In this document: piece by piece, positions 47,475-55,816 of the stretch
Position numbering within the stretch: position 1 is the stretch's first letter
Layout of the letters: each line of letters opens with the position of its first letter
DNA from: Streptomyces mangrovisoli
GTDB taxonomy: Bacteria; Actinomycetota; Actinomycetes; Streptomycetales; Streptomycetaceae
NCBI RefSeq assembly: GCF_000974985.2
Contig: NZ_LAVA02000097.1
Location: 124,001 to 188,000, forward strand
Reading direction: 5' to 3'
Length of the DNA stretch: 64,000 nt
Position numbers and translations under genes: made by a program
The notes under the pieces: model-generated
What the model was told of the DNA's origin: nothing
The model's database searches: none
What the model saw: the letters and a program-made list of their open reading frames with translations, nothing else

Positions 47475-48155
47475 TCACGTCCGGATGCCGGCCTCGATGC
47501 CGTCGAGCAGGAAGTCGAGGCCGATCCGGAAGGTCTCGTCGGCGTCCAGGTGGACGGCGTCGCGCACCACTTCGGCCAGCGCGGAGAATCGGCCGGCGGC
47601 GAAGTTCCGTTCCAGATACGGCCCGTGCTCGGCCTGCCAACGGCTCTCGTCCAGGCCGGTGGCCCGTTCGGCACGCCGCTCGGCGATCTCCCGGCGTACG
47701 GCGCCGACCACGTACGCCTTGACCGAGGCGACCACCGGCATGCGGGCGTCCACGTGGATGTCGCCCAGGGCCGCCAGCACGGCCTCCCCGCTGGCCAGGG
47801 CGTGCGGCCCGAGCTGCGGCCGGCCGCCCAGCAGGTCGGCGAGCCATTCATGCTGGTGGACGGCGTGCCGGGTGGCTTCGGCGTGCGACCGCAGCGCCTC
47901 CCGCCAGCCGTCTCCGGTCGACCGGATCTCGGCGTAGGCCGCGTCGACCATCAGGTCGAGCAGCTCCTCCTTGCCGGCGATGTAGCCGTACAGCCGCATC
48001 GGGCGGACGTCCAGCACGGTGGCGACCTTGCGCAGCGACACCGCGTCCAGGCCGTCCGCGTCGGCCAGTCCGACCGCCGCACGCACGATCCGGTCCCGGC
48101 TCAAGGGGGCCGGTACGGGTCGATTCGGCGGCTCCGGCCTCTCCCACACCAACAT
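47475..48155 (-). CDS. TetR-family repressor with TetR_C domain
   Basis: 226 residues from ATG 48155; TATCGT (48168-48163) ends 7 nt upstream, so the message is probably leaderless. HTH: LSRDRIVRAAVGLADADGL, SLRKVATVLDVRPMRLYGYI, AGKEELLDLMVDAAYAEI. The C-terminal domain (VRREIAERRAERATGLDESRW...YLERNFAAGRF) matches the tetracycline-repressor-type ligand domain. It is divergent from a TetX-like flavin monooxygenase, with a perfect palindromic operator between them. The natural reading is a drug-responsive repressor controlling that monooxygenase. Confidence 0.92.
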   Translation of the reverse strand: MLVWERPEPPNRPVPAPLSRDRIVRAAVGLADADGLDAVSLRKVATVLDVRPMRLYGYIAGKEELLDLMVDAAYAEIRSTGDGWREALRSHAEATRHAVHQHEWLADLLGGRPQLGPHALASGEAVLAALGDIHVDARMPVVASVKAYVVGAVRREIAERRAERATGLDESRWQAEHGPYLERNFAAGRFSALAEVVRDAVHLDADETFRIGLDFLLDGIEAGIRT

Positions 48156-48162
48156 GCCGCTC

Positions 48163-48212
48163 ACGATACATCGCACCGAGCGATACAGTGTATCGACCAG
48201 TACGGTGTATCG
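48163..48212. promoter_or_regulatory. TetR operator region (CGATACA-N-TGTATCG)
   Basis: A perfect 15-bp palindrome CGATACA-G-TGTATCG is at 48181-48195. Further half-sites CGATACA (48164-48170) and TGTATCG (48206-48212) flank it at 11-17 bp distance. The left half-site overlaps the -10 box of the TetR gene. This geometry supports autoregulation and control of the divergent monooxygenase. Confidence 0.75.
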
Positions 48213-48289
48213 CCGGTCGGCGCAGCGCCGTACGCCCGTATCGGTCCATCGGTCTGCCGGCAGACCGGTTCGTCGAAGGAGACGCAGTC

Positions 48290-49399
48290 ATGACCATCGC
48301 CATCGTCGGAGCCGGACTGGGCGGCCTGGCGCTCGCCCGCGTGCTCCACGTCCACGGCCTGGAGTCCGTCGTGTACGAACGTGAGGCGTCACGGGACGCG
48401 CGTGGCCAGGGCGGCATGCTCGACATCCACTCCGGCCAACGGGCGCTGCGCGAGGCCGGTTTGATGGACGGGTTCCACGCGATCGCCCGGGGTGCGGGTC
48501 AGGACATGCGGCTTCTCGAGCCGGACGGCACGCTGCTGCTCCAGGAGGACACCCCCGACGACGCGCCGCTCCTGCGACCCGAGGTCGACCGCGCGGATCT
48601 GCGCGACCTGCTGCTGGACTCCCTGCCGGACGGCACGGTGCGCTGGGGGCACGCGGTCACGTCGGCGGGCGACGGCTCGCTGCACTTCGCCGACGGCGGC
48701 AGTGCGCCGTACGGCCTGCTGGTCGGCGCCGACGGCGCGAACTCCCGCGTCCGCCCGCTGCTCACCGACGCCCGCCCCACGCACACCGGCCACGACGTCG
48801 TCGAACTCTGCATCTCCGACATCGACCGCAGGCACCCCGAGCTCGCGGCCATGGTCGGGCGCGGCACCTACTGGGTGATGGGCGACGGCCTGTCCCTGGC
48901 CGCGCAGCGCAACGGCGACGGCCGGGTCCGGGTCGGCGTCAGCTTCTACAACACCCGCGAGGACTGGTTCGCCACGAGCGGGATCCCGTGGGACGACGCG
49001 GCCGCCGCCCGGAAACGGCTGATCGAGCTGCTGCCCGGCTGGGACGCGCGGTTCGTCGCGCTGATCGCGGCGAGCGACGACACGGTCGTATCGCGCTCGA
49101 TCACCACCCTCCCGGCGGGCCTCACGTGGCCGTCGGCACCCGACGTCACGCTGGTCGGCGACGCGGCGCATCTGATGCCGCCGGTGGGAGAGGGGGCCAA
49201 CATGGCGTTGCTGGACGGCGCCCTGCTCGGCCTCGCGCTCGCCGCGCATCCGCTCGACTTCCCCGCCGCCGTACGGGAATACGAACGCGAGATGTTCGAA
49301 CGCACCAGCGCTGCCGCCCGGATGTCCGGAAGGATGCAGGAGATGCTGAGCTCACCGGGCGCCGCCGAGAAGCTTCTCGCGTTCTTCCAGCCCGGCTGA
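48290..49399 (+). CDS. TetX-like FAD-dependent monooxygenase
   Basis: 369 residues, GAAGGAG upstream. GxGxxG motif: IAIVGAGLGGLALARVLHVHG. The TetX-type block GGMLDIHSGQRALREAGLMDGF (about residues 44-65), the DG motif GLLVGADGANSRVRPLL, and VTLVGDAAHLMPPVGEGANMALLDGA (about 283) are all present. The C-terminal helix expected of tetracycline destructases and related drug-modifying hydroxylases is present. It may inactivate a tetracycline, rifamycin or other aromatic antibiotic. Control by the divergent TetR-type repressor fits such an inducible defence. Substrate identity is inferred, not shown. Confidence 0.88.
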   Translation: MTIAIVGAGLGGLALARVLHVHGLESVVYEREASRDARGQGGMLDIHSGQRALREAGLMDGFHAIARGAGQDMRLLEPDGTLLLQEDTPDDAPLLRPEVDRADLRDLLLDSLPDGTVRWGHAVTSAGDGSLHFADGGSAPYGLLVGADGANSRVRPLLTDARPTHTGHDVVELCISDIDRRHPELAAMVGRGTYWVMGDGLSLAAQRNGDGRVRVGVSFYNTREDWFATSGIPWDDAAAARKRLIELLPGWDARFVALIAASDDTVVSRSITTLPAGLTWPSAPDVTLVGDAAHLMPPVGEGANMALLDGALLGLALAAHPLDFPAAVREYEREMFERTSAAARMSGRMQEMLSSPGAAEKLLAFFQPG

Positions 49400-49550
49400 G
49401 GGGCGGCCGCGCCGGACCGGTTCGGACGAGGGCGACGCGGTGGGTGCCGGTCACCGGCGGGGGCGGCAACGGGAAGCCGGCCGATGGAGTCGGTGGTGGA
49501 GTCGGTGGAGCCGTCTCGGCTGACGGCCGGATCGGATAGCGTGCGCGGTC

Positions 49551-50138
49551 ATGGGTGAGCTGATAGTGATCCGGCACGGTCAGACCGAGTGGAGCCTGTC
49601 GGGCCGGCACGCTGGACGGACCGACGTCCCTCTGACCGCAGCGGGCGAAGCCGCGGCCAGAGATCTGGCTCCGAGACTGGCCCGCCGCCGTCCGGTCGCC
49701 GTGCTGAGCAGTCCACTGAGCCGCGCCATGCGGACGGCGGAGCTTGCCGGTCTTACCGGCGCCGAGCCCGATCCCGCCCTGCTGGAGTGGGACTACGGCG
49801 GCTACGAAGGTCTGACCGCCGAGCAGATCCGGGAGTCCAGGCCGGGCTGGGACCTGTGGCGCGACGGCGTCGTTCCCGGCGACGCCGACCACCCCGGCGA
49901 GCAGCTCGGGCAGGTGGCCGCGCGGACGGACGCGGTGCTGGACCGCGTCCGTGCGCTGCTGCGGGAGGGCGATGTCGCCGTCGTCGCGCACGGCCACTTG
50001 GCGCGCGTTCTCACGGTCCGCTGGCTCGGCCTCGACGCGTCCGCGAGCCGACTCCTCGGCCATCCGCACCCGGGCACGCTCGGCTTCCTGGCCACCGAGG
50101 ACGGGCAACCCGTCATCTCCGCCTGGAACGTCCCGTAG
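49551..50138 (+). CDS. Histidine phosphatase (phosphoglycerate-mutase-like)
   Basis: 195 residues. The RHG motif IVIRHGQTEWSLSGRHAGRTD is at the N-terminus with the nucleophilic His, LSSPLSRAMRTAELAG holds the phosphate-binding Arg, LEWDYGGYEGLT the acidic general acid, and VAVVAHGHLARVL the second His (about residue 148). The family removes phosphate from sugar phosphates, cofactors or phosphoproteins; the substrate is unknown. TAGCGT (49537-49542) ends 8 nt before the ATG, so it is probably leaderless. Confidence 0.93.
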   Translation: MGELIVIRHGQTEWSLSGRHAGRTDVPLTAAGEAAARDLAPRLARRRPVAVLSSPLSRAMRTAELAGLTGAEPDPALLEWDYGGYEGLTAEQIRESRPGWDLWRDGVVPGDADHPGEQLGQVAARTDAVLDRVRALLREGDVAVVAHGHLARVLTVRWLGLDASASRLLGHPHPGTLGFLATEDGQPVISAWNVP

Positions 50139-50201
50139 GGCAGGTCCGCCGCTCGACCTCGGGCCCCGGTCCAGGTGTCGGCCGTCCTGAGGAGTCCGGG
50201 T

Positions 50202-51665
50202 TCAGCCGCCCCGGCGTACCCGGGCCGCCTCGCGGGCCTCGGCGAGCTTGCGGGCCTCGCTGGTCTTGCGGGACGGCCTGCCGCCGCCGGAGGCGGCCCG
50301 CGGGTCCTTGGTGCTGCCCAGGCCGCGGAACGGGGCGTTGTGGTTCTTGGGGCGCGGTGCGGCGGGGCCGCCGTCGAGGGGCTGGCCGGAGGGGGCCTTG
50401 GCGCCGGTGATCCGGCTCAGCTCGGCCTCGCCGGAGCGCACCTTGGTGACCTTGGCGACGACGCCGGCGTCCGCCATGACCTGGCTCGTCTCGCGGCGCT
50501 GCCCCGACAGGACGAGCGTCACGGCGGTGCCGGAGCGGCCGGCCCGGGCCGTACGGCCCACGCGGTGCAGGTAGTCCTTCGGGTCGGTGGCCGGGTCGAC
50601 GTTGACCACGAGGTCGAGGTCGTCCACGTGCAGGCCACGCGCGGCGACGTTCGTCGCCACGAGCGCGGTGACCTGCCCGTTCTTGAACTGGGACAGGGTT
50701 TTGGTGCGCTGCGGCTGCGACTTCCCGCTGTGCAGGGCGGCGGCGGCCACCCCGCTGGCCCGCAGATGCCGGGTGAGCTGGTCGACACCGTGCTTGGTGT
50801 CCAGGAACAGCAGGACGCGGCCGTCGCGGGCGGCGATCTCCGTGGTGACGGCGTACCGGTCCGGTCCGTGCACGACGAAGACGTGGTGCTCGATGCCGGA
50901 GACCGCGCTGGAGGAGGGGTCCACGGAGTGGACGGCCGGGTCGCGCAGGTAGTTCTGCACCAGGTGGTCGACGTCACGGTCGAGGGTCGCGGAGAACAGC
51001 ATCCGCTGCCCGTCGGGACGCACCTGGTCCAGGATCTCGGTGACCTGCGGCAGGAACCCCATGTCGCACATCTGGTCGGCCTCGTCCAGGACCGCGATGC
51101 GCACCCGGCCCAGTCGGCAGTCCTTGCGGTCGACGAGGTCGTGCAGCCGGCCGGGCGTGGCGACGACGATCTCCGCGCCGTCCCGCAGCGCGGCCGCCTG
51201 CCGTCCGATGGACATGCCGCCCACCACGGTCGCGAGCCGCAGCCGCAGCGCCTCGGCGTAGGGAGCGAGCGCCTCACCGACCTGCTGCGCCAGCTCCCTG
51301 GTGGGCACCAGCACGAGCGCCAGCGGCTCCTTGGGCTGCGCGCGCCGTCCGGCCGTACGGACGAGCATCCCGAGGCCGAAGGCGAGCGTCTTGCCGGAAC
51401 CGGTACGGCCGCGGCCGAGGACGTCGCGCCCCGCCAGGGCGTTCGGCAGCGCGGCCGCCTGGATGGGGAAGGGCACCGTCACACCGTGCTCGTCGAGCGT
51501 CCGCAGGACCTCGGCCGGCAGCCCCAGCTCCGCGAAGGACGTCACCGCGGGCAGCGCCGACGCGGTGTCGGGCGCCTCGGGCGCGTCGTCCTGCTGTGGG
51601 GCGTCGACCCGTGTGGAATCGCTCACAACAGGACGTCCTGAATCGCTCACAGAGAGATCGCTCAC
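50202..51665 (-). CDS. DEAD-box RNA helicase
   Basis: 487 residues from GTG 51665, with GGAGGA 9 nt upstream. Q motif TSFAELGLPAEVL...FPIQAAALP, motif I GRGRTGSGKT, Ia PTRELAQQ, Ib ATPGRLHDL, motif II VLDEADQM, motif III FSATL, motif V TNVAARGLHVDDLDLVVN and motif VI HRVGRTARAG are all present. The basic C-terminus (RPSRKTSEARKLAEAREAARVRRGG) should help bind RNA. It unwinds structured RNA, in ribosome assembly or mRNA turnover. Oddity: the first codons repeat GTG-AGC-GAT three times (VSDLSVSDSGRPVVSDS), giving three in-frame potential starts. Confidence 0.95.
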   Translation of the reverse strand: MSDLSVSDSGRPVVSDSTRVDAPQQDDAPEAPDTASALPAVTSFAELGLPAEVLRTLDEHGVTVPFPIQAAALPNALAGRDVLGRGRTGSGKTLAFGLGMLVRTAGRRAQPKEPLALVLVPTRELAQQVGEALAPYAEALRLRLATVVGGMSIGRQAAALRDGAEIVVATPGRLHDLVDRKDCRLGRVRIAVLDEADQMCDMGFLPQVTEILDQVRPDGQRMLFSATLDRDVDHLVQNYLRDPAVHSVDPSSSAVSGIEHHVFVVHGPDRYAVTTEIAARDGRVLLFLDTKHGVDQLTRHLRASGVAAAALHSGKSQPQRTKTLSQFKNGQVTALVATNVAARGLHVDDLDLVVNVDPATDPKDYLHRVGRTARAGRSGTAVTLVLSGQRRETSQVMADAGVVAKVTKVRSGEAELSRITGAKAPSGQPLDGGPAAPRPKNHNAPFRGLGSTKDPRAASGGGRPSRKTSEARKLAEAREAARVRRGG

Positions 51666-51877
51666 AGAAAGCCTTCCTCCGAAGGGACCGTACCGAGGAA
51701 GGCGCGGCGGGACGGGGCCACCAGCCAGGGGCACCGAACGCGACACCGACACAGCGACACTGCAAACACCCCACGCTAGCACGAGCGGCTCTGCACGCCT
51801 GACGTTCCCATGGCCAGAAGGTGCCGTTCAGCTGGAGTACACCGCGTTTCAAGATCGTCTCATCAGAGTTCCCCCTC

Positions 51878-53857
51878 GTGCCTACCTCACACTCGCGTGC
51901 CGGCGTCACCTCAGCGTGCGCCGTGGCTCTGACGCTTTCGGGACTCCTCGCCACCGGGATGGTGGCCGCCCAGCCGGCGGCCGCCGCGGACCCGGCCGGA
52001 TATCAGAACGTCCGGATCAACGAAGTCACCTCGTCGAACAACGACACGGTGGAGCTGTACAACTCCGGCTCGACCGCGGTGAGCATCAGCGGCTGGAAGA
52101 TGTCCGACGACAGCTTCTCGGCGCAGTCGTTCACCCCTTCCTCCACCACGATCGCGGCCGGCGGCTTCGTCACCTTCAACTCGCCCAAGGGGCTGGGTGA
52201 TTCGGACAAGCTGGTGATCTACACCTCCGGCGGCACGGTCGTCGACCGCGTGGAGTGGGCGACCGACACGGCGAAGCCGGCCATGGCGCGCTGCGGCGGC
52301 GACGGCACCGGGGCGTGGGTGACGACGACCACGGCGGCCACCTTCGGCGCCGCGAACGCCTCGGGCTGCCCGTCGATCCCCGCGGCGAGCCAGGTGCGGA
52401 TCAACGAGGTCACCTCGGACGGCTCCGACACCGTGGAGCTGTACAACGGCGGGACGAGCGCGGTCAGCGTGGGCTCGTGGAAGTACGTCGACGCCGACAC
52501 CTCCCACTCCGCCGCGACGATCTCGTCCTCCTCGCCGAGCGCGACGAGCATCCCCGCGGGCGGCTATGTCACGTTCAACTCCACCCTCGGCCTGGGCGAC
52601 AACGACTCGGTCTTCCTCCTCGACAGCAGCGGCAACACCATCGACTCGGTGACCTGGACCACCGACGCCGCCAAGCCGTCGGACGAGCGCTGCGCCAACG
52701 GCACCGGCTGGTTCCAGACCGCCACGACCGCCACGCTCGGCAGCGCGAACTCCTGCTCGGGCAGCACCGGCGGCGGTACCGGCGGCGGCACGCAGACCGG
52801 CCAACTGCTGGGCGGCGGCGGCTCGCTGACCAGCGGCTGCACGCCCGAGGCACCCTCCGGCACGGGCTCGACCCCGTCCGGCACCTCGGCCTGGCCGGGC
52901 GGGCTGGACGTCACCATCGCCGACAACGTCTGCGCGTTCACCACGTCCACGGGTCCCGAGGGCCGTGACGTGAGCGGTCTCGCCTTCGACCCGTCCAACC
53001 CGTCCGTGCTGTGGGCGGCCAAGAACAAGAACTGGCTGTACAAGCTGGTCAAGAGCAACGGCAAGTGGATCCCGGACACGACCTGGAGCGCCACCGGCAA
53101 GCAGATCACCTTCACCGGCGGCTCCGGCCAGCCGGACTCCGAGGGCCTGACGGTCGGCGCCAACGGCCACATCTACGTGACGTCCGAGCGTGACAACGCC
53201 AACAACACGGTGCCCAAGGACACGATCCTGGAGTTCGACCCGTCCGCGACCGGATCGACGCTCACCCCGGTCCACCAGTGGGACATGACCTCGCAGTTCC
53301 CGCAGCTCAACACCGGCGACAAGGACGACGCCAACCTCGGCTTCGAGGGCGTCGGTTACGTGCCGGACAGCTGGCTGACCGCGGGCGGCTGGGTCGACCC
53401 GCTCACCGGCGCCGCCTACAACCCGGCCAACTACCCGCTGCACGGCTCGGGTCTGTACTTCGCCGGCCTGGAGTGGGACGGCTCGCTGCACGTCTACGGT
53501 CTCAACTCCGACGGTACGTTCATCACGTTCGGCACGGTCGCCACGGGCAAGGCCGGCGTGATGGACGTGACGTACGACGCCGGCACCCAGCGCATCGTCG
53601 CGACCTGCGACAACACCTGCGGTGAGACGCACACGTTCATGAAGGTCAATTCCTCCGGCGCGATCGTGCCGGACGTGACCTACACGAACCCGTCCGTCAT
53701 GCCGACCGACAACCTGGAGGGCTTCGCGATCGCCCCGACGTCGACCTGCGTCAACGGCTCCCGTGAGGCGGTCTGGAGCGACGACGGCATCTACGGCTTC
53801 GGCTCCGGAACCACCTCCTACGGACACGCGCTCTACAGCGGCACGTTCCCCTGCTGA
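51878..53857 (+). CDS. Secreted protein with two lamin-tail domains and β-propeller-like C-terminus
   Basis: About 659 residues from GTG 51878 (GTG 51821 possible; no clear SD). Signal peptide with GVTSACAVALTLSGLLATGM, cleavage near PAAAADP. Two lamin-tail (LTD) domains follow at about 40-155 and 172-290: QNVRINEVTSSNNDTVELYN and SQVRINEVTSDGSDTVELYN, each with a GLGDxDxxxI/L-DSSG/TSGG block and ATFGAANASGC / ATLGSANSC ends. A Gly/Ser/Thr linker leads to a 330-residue domain (DVSGLAFDPSNPSVLWAAKN, SEGLTVGANGHIYVTSERD, NLEGFAIAP) of phytase/SdiA-like propeller character. Extracellular; probably binding or phosphoesterase-like. Followed by a strong terminator. Confidence 0.85.
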   Translation: MPTSHSRAGVTSACAVALTLSGLLATGMVAAQPAAAADPAGYQNVRINEVTSSNNDTVELYNSGSTAVSISGWKMSDDSFSAQSFTPSSTTIAAGGFVTFNSPKGLGDSDKLVIYTSGGTVVDRVEWATDTAKPAMARCGGDGTGAWVTTTTAATFGAANASGCPSIPAASQVRINEVTSDGSDTVELYNGGTSAVSVGSWKYVDADTSHSAATISSSSPSATSIPAGGYVTFNSTLGLGDNDSVFLLDSSGNTIDSVTWTTDAAKPSDERCANGTGWFQTATTATLGSANSCSGSTGGGTGGGTQTGQLLGGGGSLTSGCTPEAPSGTGSTPSGTSAWPGGLDVTIADNVCAFTTSTGPEGRDVSGLAFDPSNPSVLWAAKNKNWLYKLVKSNGKWIPDTTWSATGKQITFTGGSGQPDSEGLTVGANGHIYVTSERDNANNTVPKDTILEFDPSATGSTLTPVHQWDMTSQFPQLNTGDKDDANLGFEGVGYVPDSWLTAGGWVDPLTGAAYNPANYPLHGSGLYFAGLEWDGSLHVYGLNSDGTFITFGTVATGKAGVMDVTYDAGTQRIVATCDNTCGETHTFMKVNSSGAIVPDVTYTNPSVMPTDNLEGFAIAPTSTCVNGSREAVWSDDGIYGFGSGTTSYGHALYSGTFPC

Positions 53858-53897
53858 GCTACTGAGCTACTGAGCTGCTCTGCCGCGCTGCTGCGCT

Positions 53898-53943
53898 GCT
53901 GCTCGGCTGCTCGGCTGCTCGGCTGCTCGGCTGCTCGGCTGCT
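53898..53943. repeat. 8-bp tandem repeat GCTGCTCG
   Basis: Five exact copies at 53898-53937 plus a partial sixth to 53943, preceded by related GAGCTACT copies from about 53858. It lies between the stop codon of the LTD gene and a hairpin terminator. The array is a likely slippage hotspot. Confidence 0.88.
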
Positions 53944-53997
53944 GATCAGCCGTGATCGGCCGCATCGACACCGATCCGGCCGGTCCTGATGATCATT

Positions 53998-54025
53998 GGA
54001 GGCGGCTCCCCCAGGAGCCGCCTCC
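53998..54025 (+). terminator. Strong hairpin terminator
   Basis: GGAGGCGGCTCC (53998-54009) and GGAGCCGCCTCC (54014-54025) pair perfectly over 12 bp with a 4-nt loop, followed by TT. Located about 140 nt after the LTD gene, it should end that transcript before the ABM gene. Confidence 0.85.
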
Positions 54026-54095
54026 TTCGGCATGGCCGCGGCACCGTTCCGGCAACCGCGCCTCGACCTCCGCGGGCCCCCACTAAGGTGGCGCC

Positions 54096-54467
54096 ATGAG
54101 TGATCACCCCGAAGCACCTGTCGCGCCCGTCGAGGCCTATGAACTCCCCTACTACGTAGCCGTCTTCACCACGGTGCGCACCCAGGACCAGGGTGGTTAC
54201 GGCGAGACCAACGCGCGTATGGAGGAGCTCGTGAAGGAGATCCCCGGGTACCTGGGGATGGACCACGCGCAGACGCCGGGCGGCCTCGGCATCACCGTCG
54301 GATACTTCCGCGACGCCGACGCCCTCGCGCAGTGGCGGAGCAACGCCGAGCACCGCGAGGCACAGAAGCGCGGGCGCGCCGAGTGGTACGACAGCTACAC
54401 GCTGCACGTCGCGAAGGTGGAGCGCAGCCACTCGTTCACGCGGGAGCAGCGCCTGGCGGAGGGCTGA
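54096..54467 (+). CDS. Antibiotic biosynthesis monooxygenase (ABM) domain protein
   Basis: 123 residues. YYVAVFTTVRTQDQGGYGETNARM and VKEIPGYLGMDHAQTPGGLGITVGYF followed by DADALAQWRSNAEHREAQKRGRAEWY make the ferredoxin-like ABM fold, whose members are cofactor-free monooxygenases, heme-degrading enzymes or simple small proteins. The common His/Trp/Asn pattern W(R)xxxEH is present. TAAGGT (54084-54089) ends 6 nt before the ATG, so the mRNA is probably leaderless. Function unknown. Confidence 0.85.
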   Translation: MSDHPEAPVAPVEAYELPYYVAVFTTVRTQDQGGYGETNARMEELVKEIPGYLGMDHAQTPGGLGITVGYFRDADALAQWRSNAEHREAQKRGRAEWYDSYTLHVAKVERSHSFTREQRLAEG

Positions 54468-54540
54468 CCGTCCGTCGGCCGAGTCGCCCGACCCGCTGCC
54501 GACTGCCGGTCGCCTGGTCGCCTTGTCGCCTGGTCTCCGG

Positions 54541-54918
54541 TCAGGCGGCTGTCGGCCAGCCGCGCAGCTGGGCGGCGATCCTCGCGGCGGTGCAGGCGGG
54601 ATCGCGCAGCAGGTCGCGCAGGGCGACGGCTTCCTCCCGGCCGGGCTTGACCGGGAGCCCCGACGCCTCCAGGTACATCACGCCGGTCGCCGCCGCCACG
54701 GCCATGTTGGAACGCTCCAGCCATCGGCAGCGGCCGAGGATGTGCACCAGGGCGGCGGCGCGGGCGTAGGCGCCGTCGTAGACCGGCTGGTCCAGGAGTT
54801 CGGCCCGGTGTGCGGCGACCGCGGCCACCGGCACCCCGTAGTCGTCCGGGGCGGGATCCCCCGCCCCCGCGATCTCCGCGACCCGCAGGATCCAGGGGAC
54901 GTCGATGTACAGGTCCAT
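54541..54918 (-). CDS. Doc/Fic-like toxin component with degenerate active-site motif
   Basis: 125 residues from ATG 54918, its start overlapping the antitoxin stop (ATGA). The helical arrangement is that of Doc proteins (MDLYIDVPWILRVAE at the N-terminus, AYARAAALVHILGR before the active site, MYLEASGLP after it). The expected HxFx(D/N)GNKRT motif reads RCRWLERSNMAVA, so the catalytic His and the GN-K loop are lost. Such degenerate Doc-like proteins are common in Streptomyces and are not expected to phosphorylate EF-Tu by the usual mechanism. It may act differently or be inactive. Confidence 0.75.
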   Translation of the reverse strand: MDLYIDVPWILRVAEIAGAGDPAPDDYGVPVAAVAAHRAELLDQPVYDGAYARAAALVHILGRCRWLERSNMAVAAATGVMYLEASGLPVKPGREEAVALRDLLRDPACTAARIAAQLRGWPTAA

Positions 54919-55196
54919 CAGGCGGCGTGCGCTCCCGGAGTGCGGTCGTGCGATCCGGGGGTACGGTCGTGCGCTCCGGGAGCGCGGTCGGCGTCCTCGG
55001 CTTCGTCGAAGACGTCCTGGTGCTCGGCGAGGAACCACGCGGCGGCGTCCAGTCCCCGCTGCCGCAGCCCCTCGGTGTCCTCCTGCACGAGGACGGCGAT
55101 GTAGTCACCGAGGCTCAGCCCACGGTCCTTGGCACGGGCTTCCGCCAGTTGCTTGATCTCGCTGTCCACGCGCACGCCCAGCTGAGTCTTGGCCAT
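54918..55196 (-). CDS. Ribbon-helix-helix-type antitoxin
   Basis: 92 residues. MAKTQLGVRVDSEIKQLAEARAKDRGLSLGDYIAVLV is a ribbon-helix-helix DNA-binding region, followed by a helical toxin-binding segment (GLDAAAWFLAEHQDVFDEAE). The C-terminus is encoded by a nearly perfect 21-bp tandem repeat and reads three times (G)(A/S)HDRTPG. As the first gene of the pair it should repress its own promoter and neutralise the Doc-like protein. The palindromic TAACAGCTGTTA at 55206-55217, just before its start, is a likely operator. Confidence 0.78.
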   Translation of the reverse strand: MAKTQLGVRVDSEIKQLAEARAKDRGLSLGDYIAVLVQEDTEGLRQRGLDAAAWFLAEHQDVFDEAEDADRAPGAHDRTPGSHDRTPGAHAA

Positions 55197-55205
55197 ACGG
55201 CCATG

Positions 55206-55217
55206 GTAACAGCTGTT
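55206..55217. promoter_or_regulatory. Palindrome TAACAGCTGTTA before the antitoxin
   Basis: A perfect 12-bp palindrome 10 nt upstream of the antitoxin start codon, embedded in GGTAACAGCTGTTACC (16 bp, also perfect: 55204-55219). Placement is as expected for the autoregulatory site of a ribbon-helix-helix antitoxin. Confidence 0.65.
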
Positions 55218-55316
55218 ACCACGTAGCCCCGGGCAAATCCCCCAGTCACCCGGGGGCGAGTCGCGCAGTCACGTGGGGGCGAGTGAGCCCGCCGGCACGG
55301 CTCGCCCGGACAGCCG

Positions 55317-55532
55317 TCAGCCCAGCTGCGCGCCCGGCGGGAGCGCCGGCGCGGCGGACGCACCATGCGCGCCGGACCACGCGCGCTCGGCCGCGACCGG
55401 AGCGGATACCCGCATGGGCGGCATCACTCGCTGGAGGTCCCTCGCGATCCGCTCGGCCTCACCGCGGACCTGCGCCGGCACATCACCGCGCTCCGCAATG
55501 AGCTGTCGATAGATCGGGGCTTCCTGGAACAC
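55317..55532 (-). CDS. Small hypothetical protein
   Basis: 71 residues from GTG 55532. The first half (MFQEAPIYRQLIAERGDVPA, VRGEAERIARDLQRVMPPMR) is helical and has typical Streptomyces codon use; the second half is Ala/Pro/Gly-rich and probably disordered. No known domain. No clear Shine-Dalgarno. I believe it is coding on composition and helix pattern alone. Confidence 0.5.
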   Translation of the reverse strand: MFQEAPIYRQLIAERGDVPAQVRGEAERIARDLQRVMPPMRVSAPVAAERAWSGAHGASAAPALPPGAQLG

Positions 55533-55816
55533 GGGCGAGGCATCCTTCCGGTCGGCGCCTCACGCCGAACGCGGAGGCAGCCGCCGAGTGTACGTGGCCG
55601 CGCGGCACGCCCTCCACTTCAACGCCGGTCGCGAGCGGTCGGAGGGCTCCATCTCATGTTGCACGCCGGGAAGCGCGGCGCGCCCGGACGGCCGCACGCC
55701 CTCCGCGACCGGCCCGAGGTGCTGTCGTTCGGATCACCGGCGCGAGCGGACCGACCCGCAGCCACCCGCGGCCGACTCGGTGCCGCTGACGCCGGGGGAC
55801 GACCGCGGAAGCACCG

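Noticed and set aside
53898..53943. CRISPR array
   Set aside because: Head-to-tail 8-mers have no spacers; no cas genes are present. It is a simple tandem repeat.
55533..55816. Coding sequence in the gap before the LLM oxidoreductase gene
   Set aside because: About 280 bp with only Arg/Ser/Pro-rich shadow frames and no SD; nothing supportable was seen.
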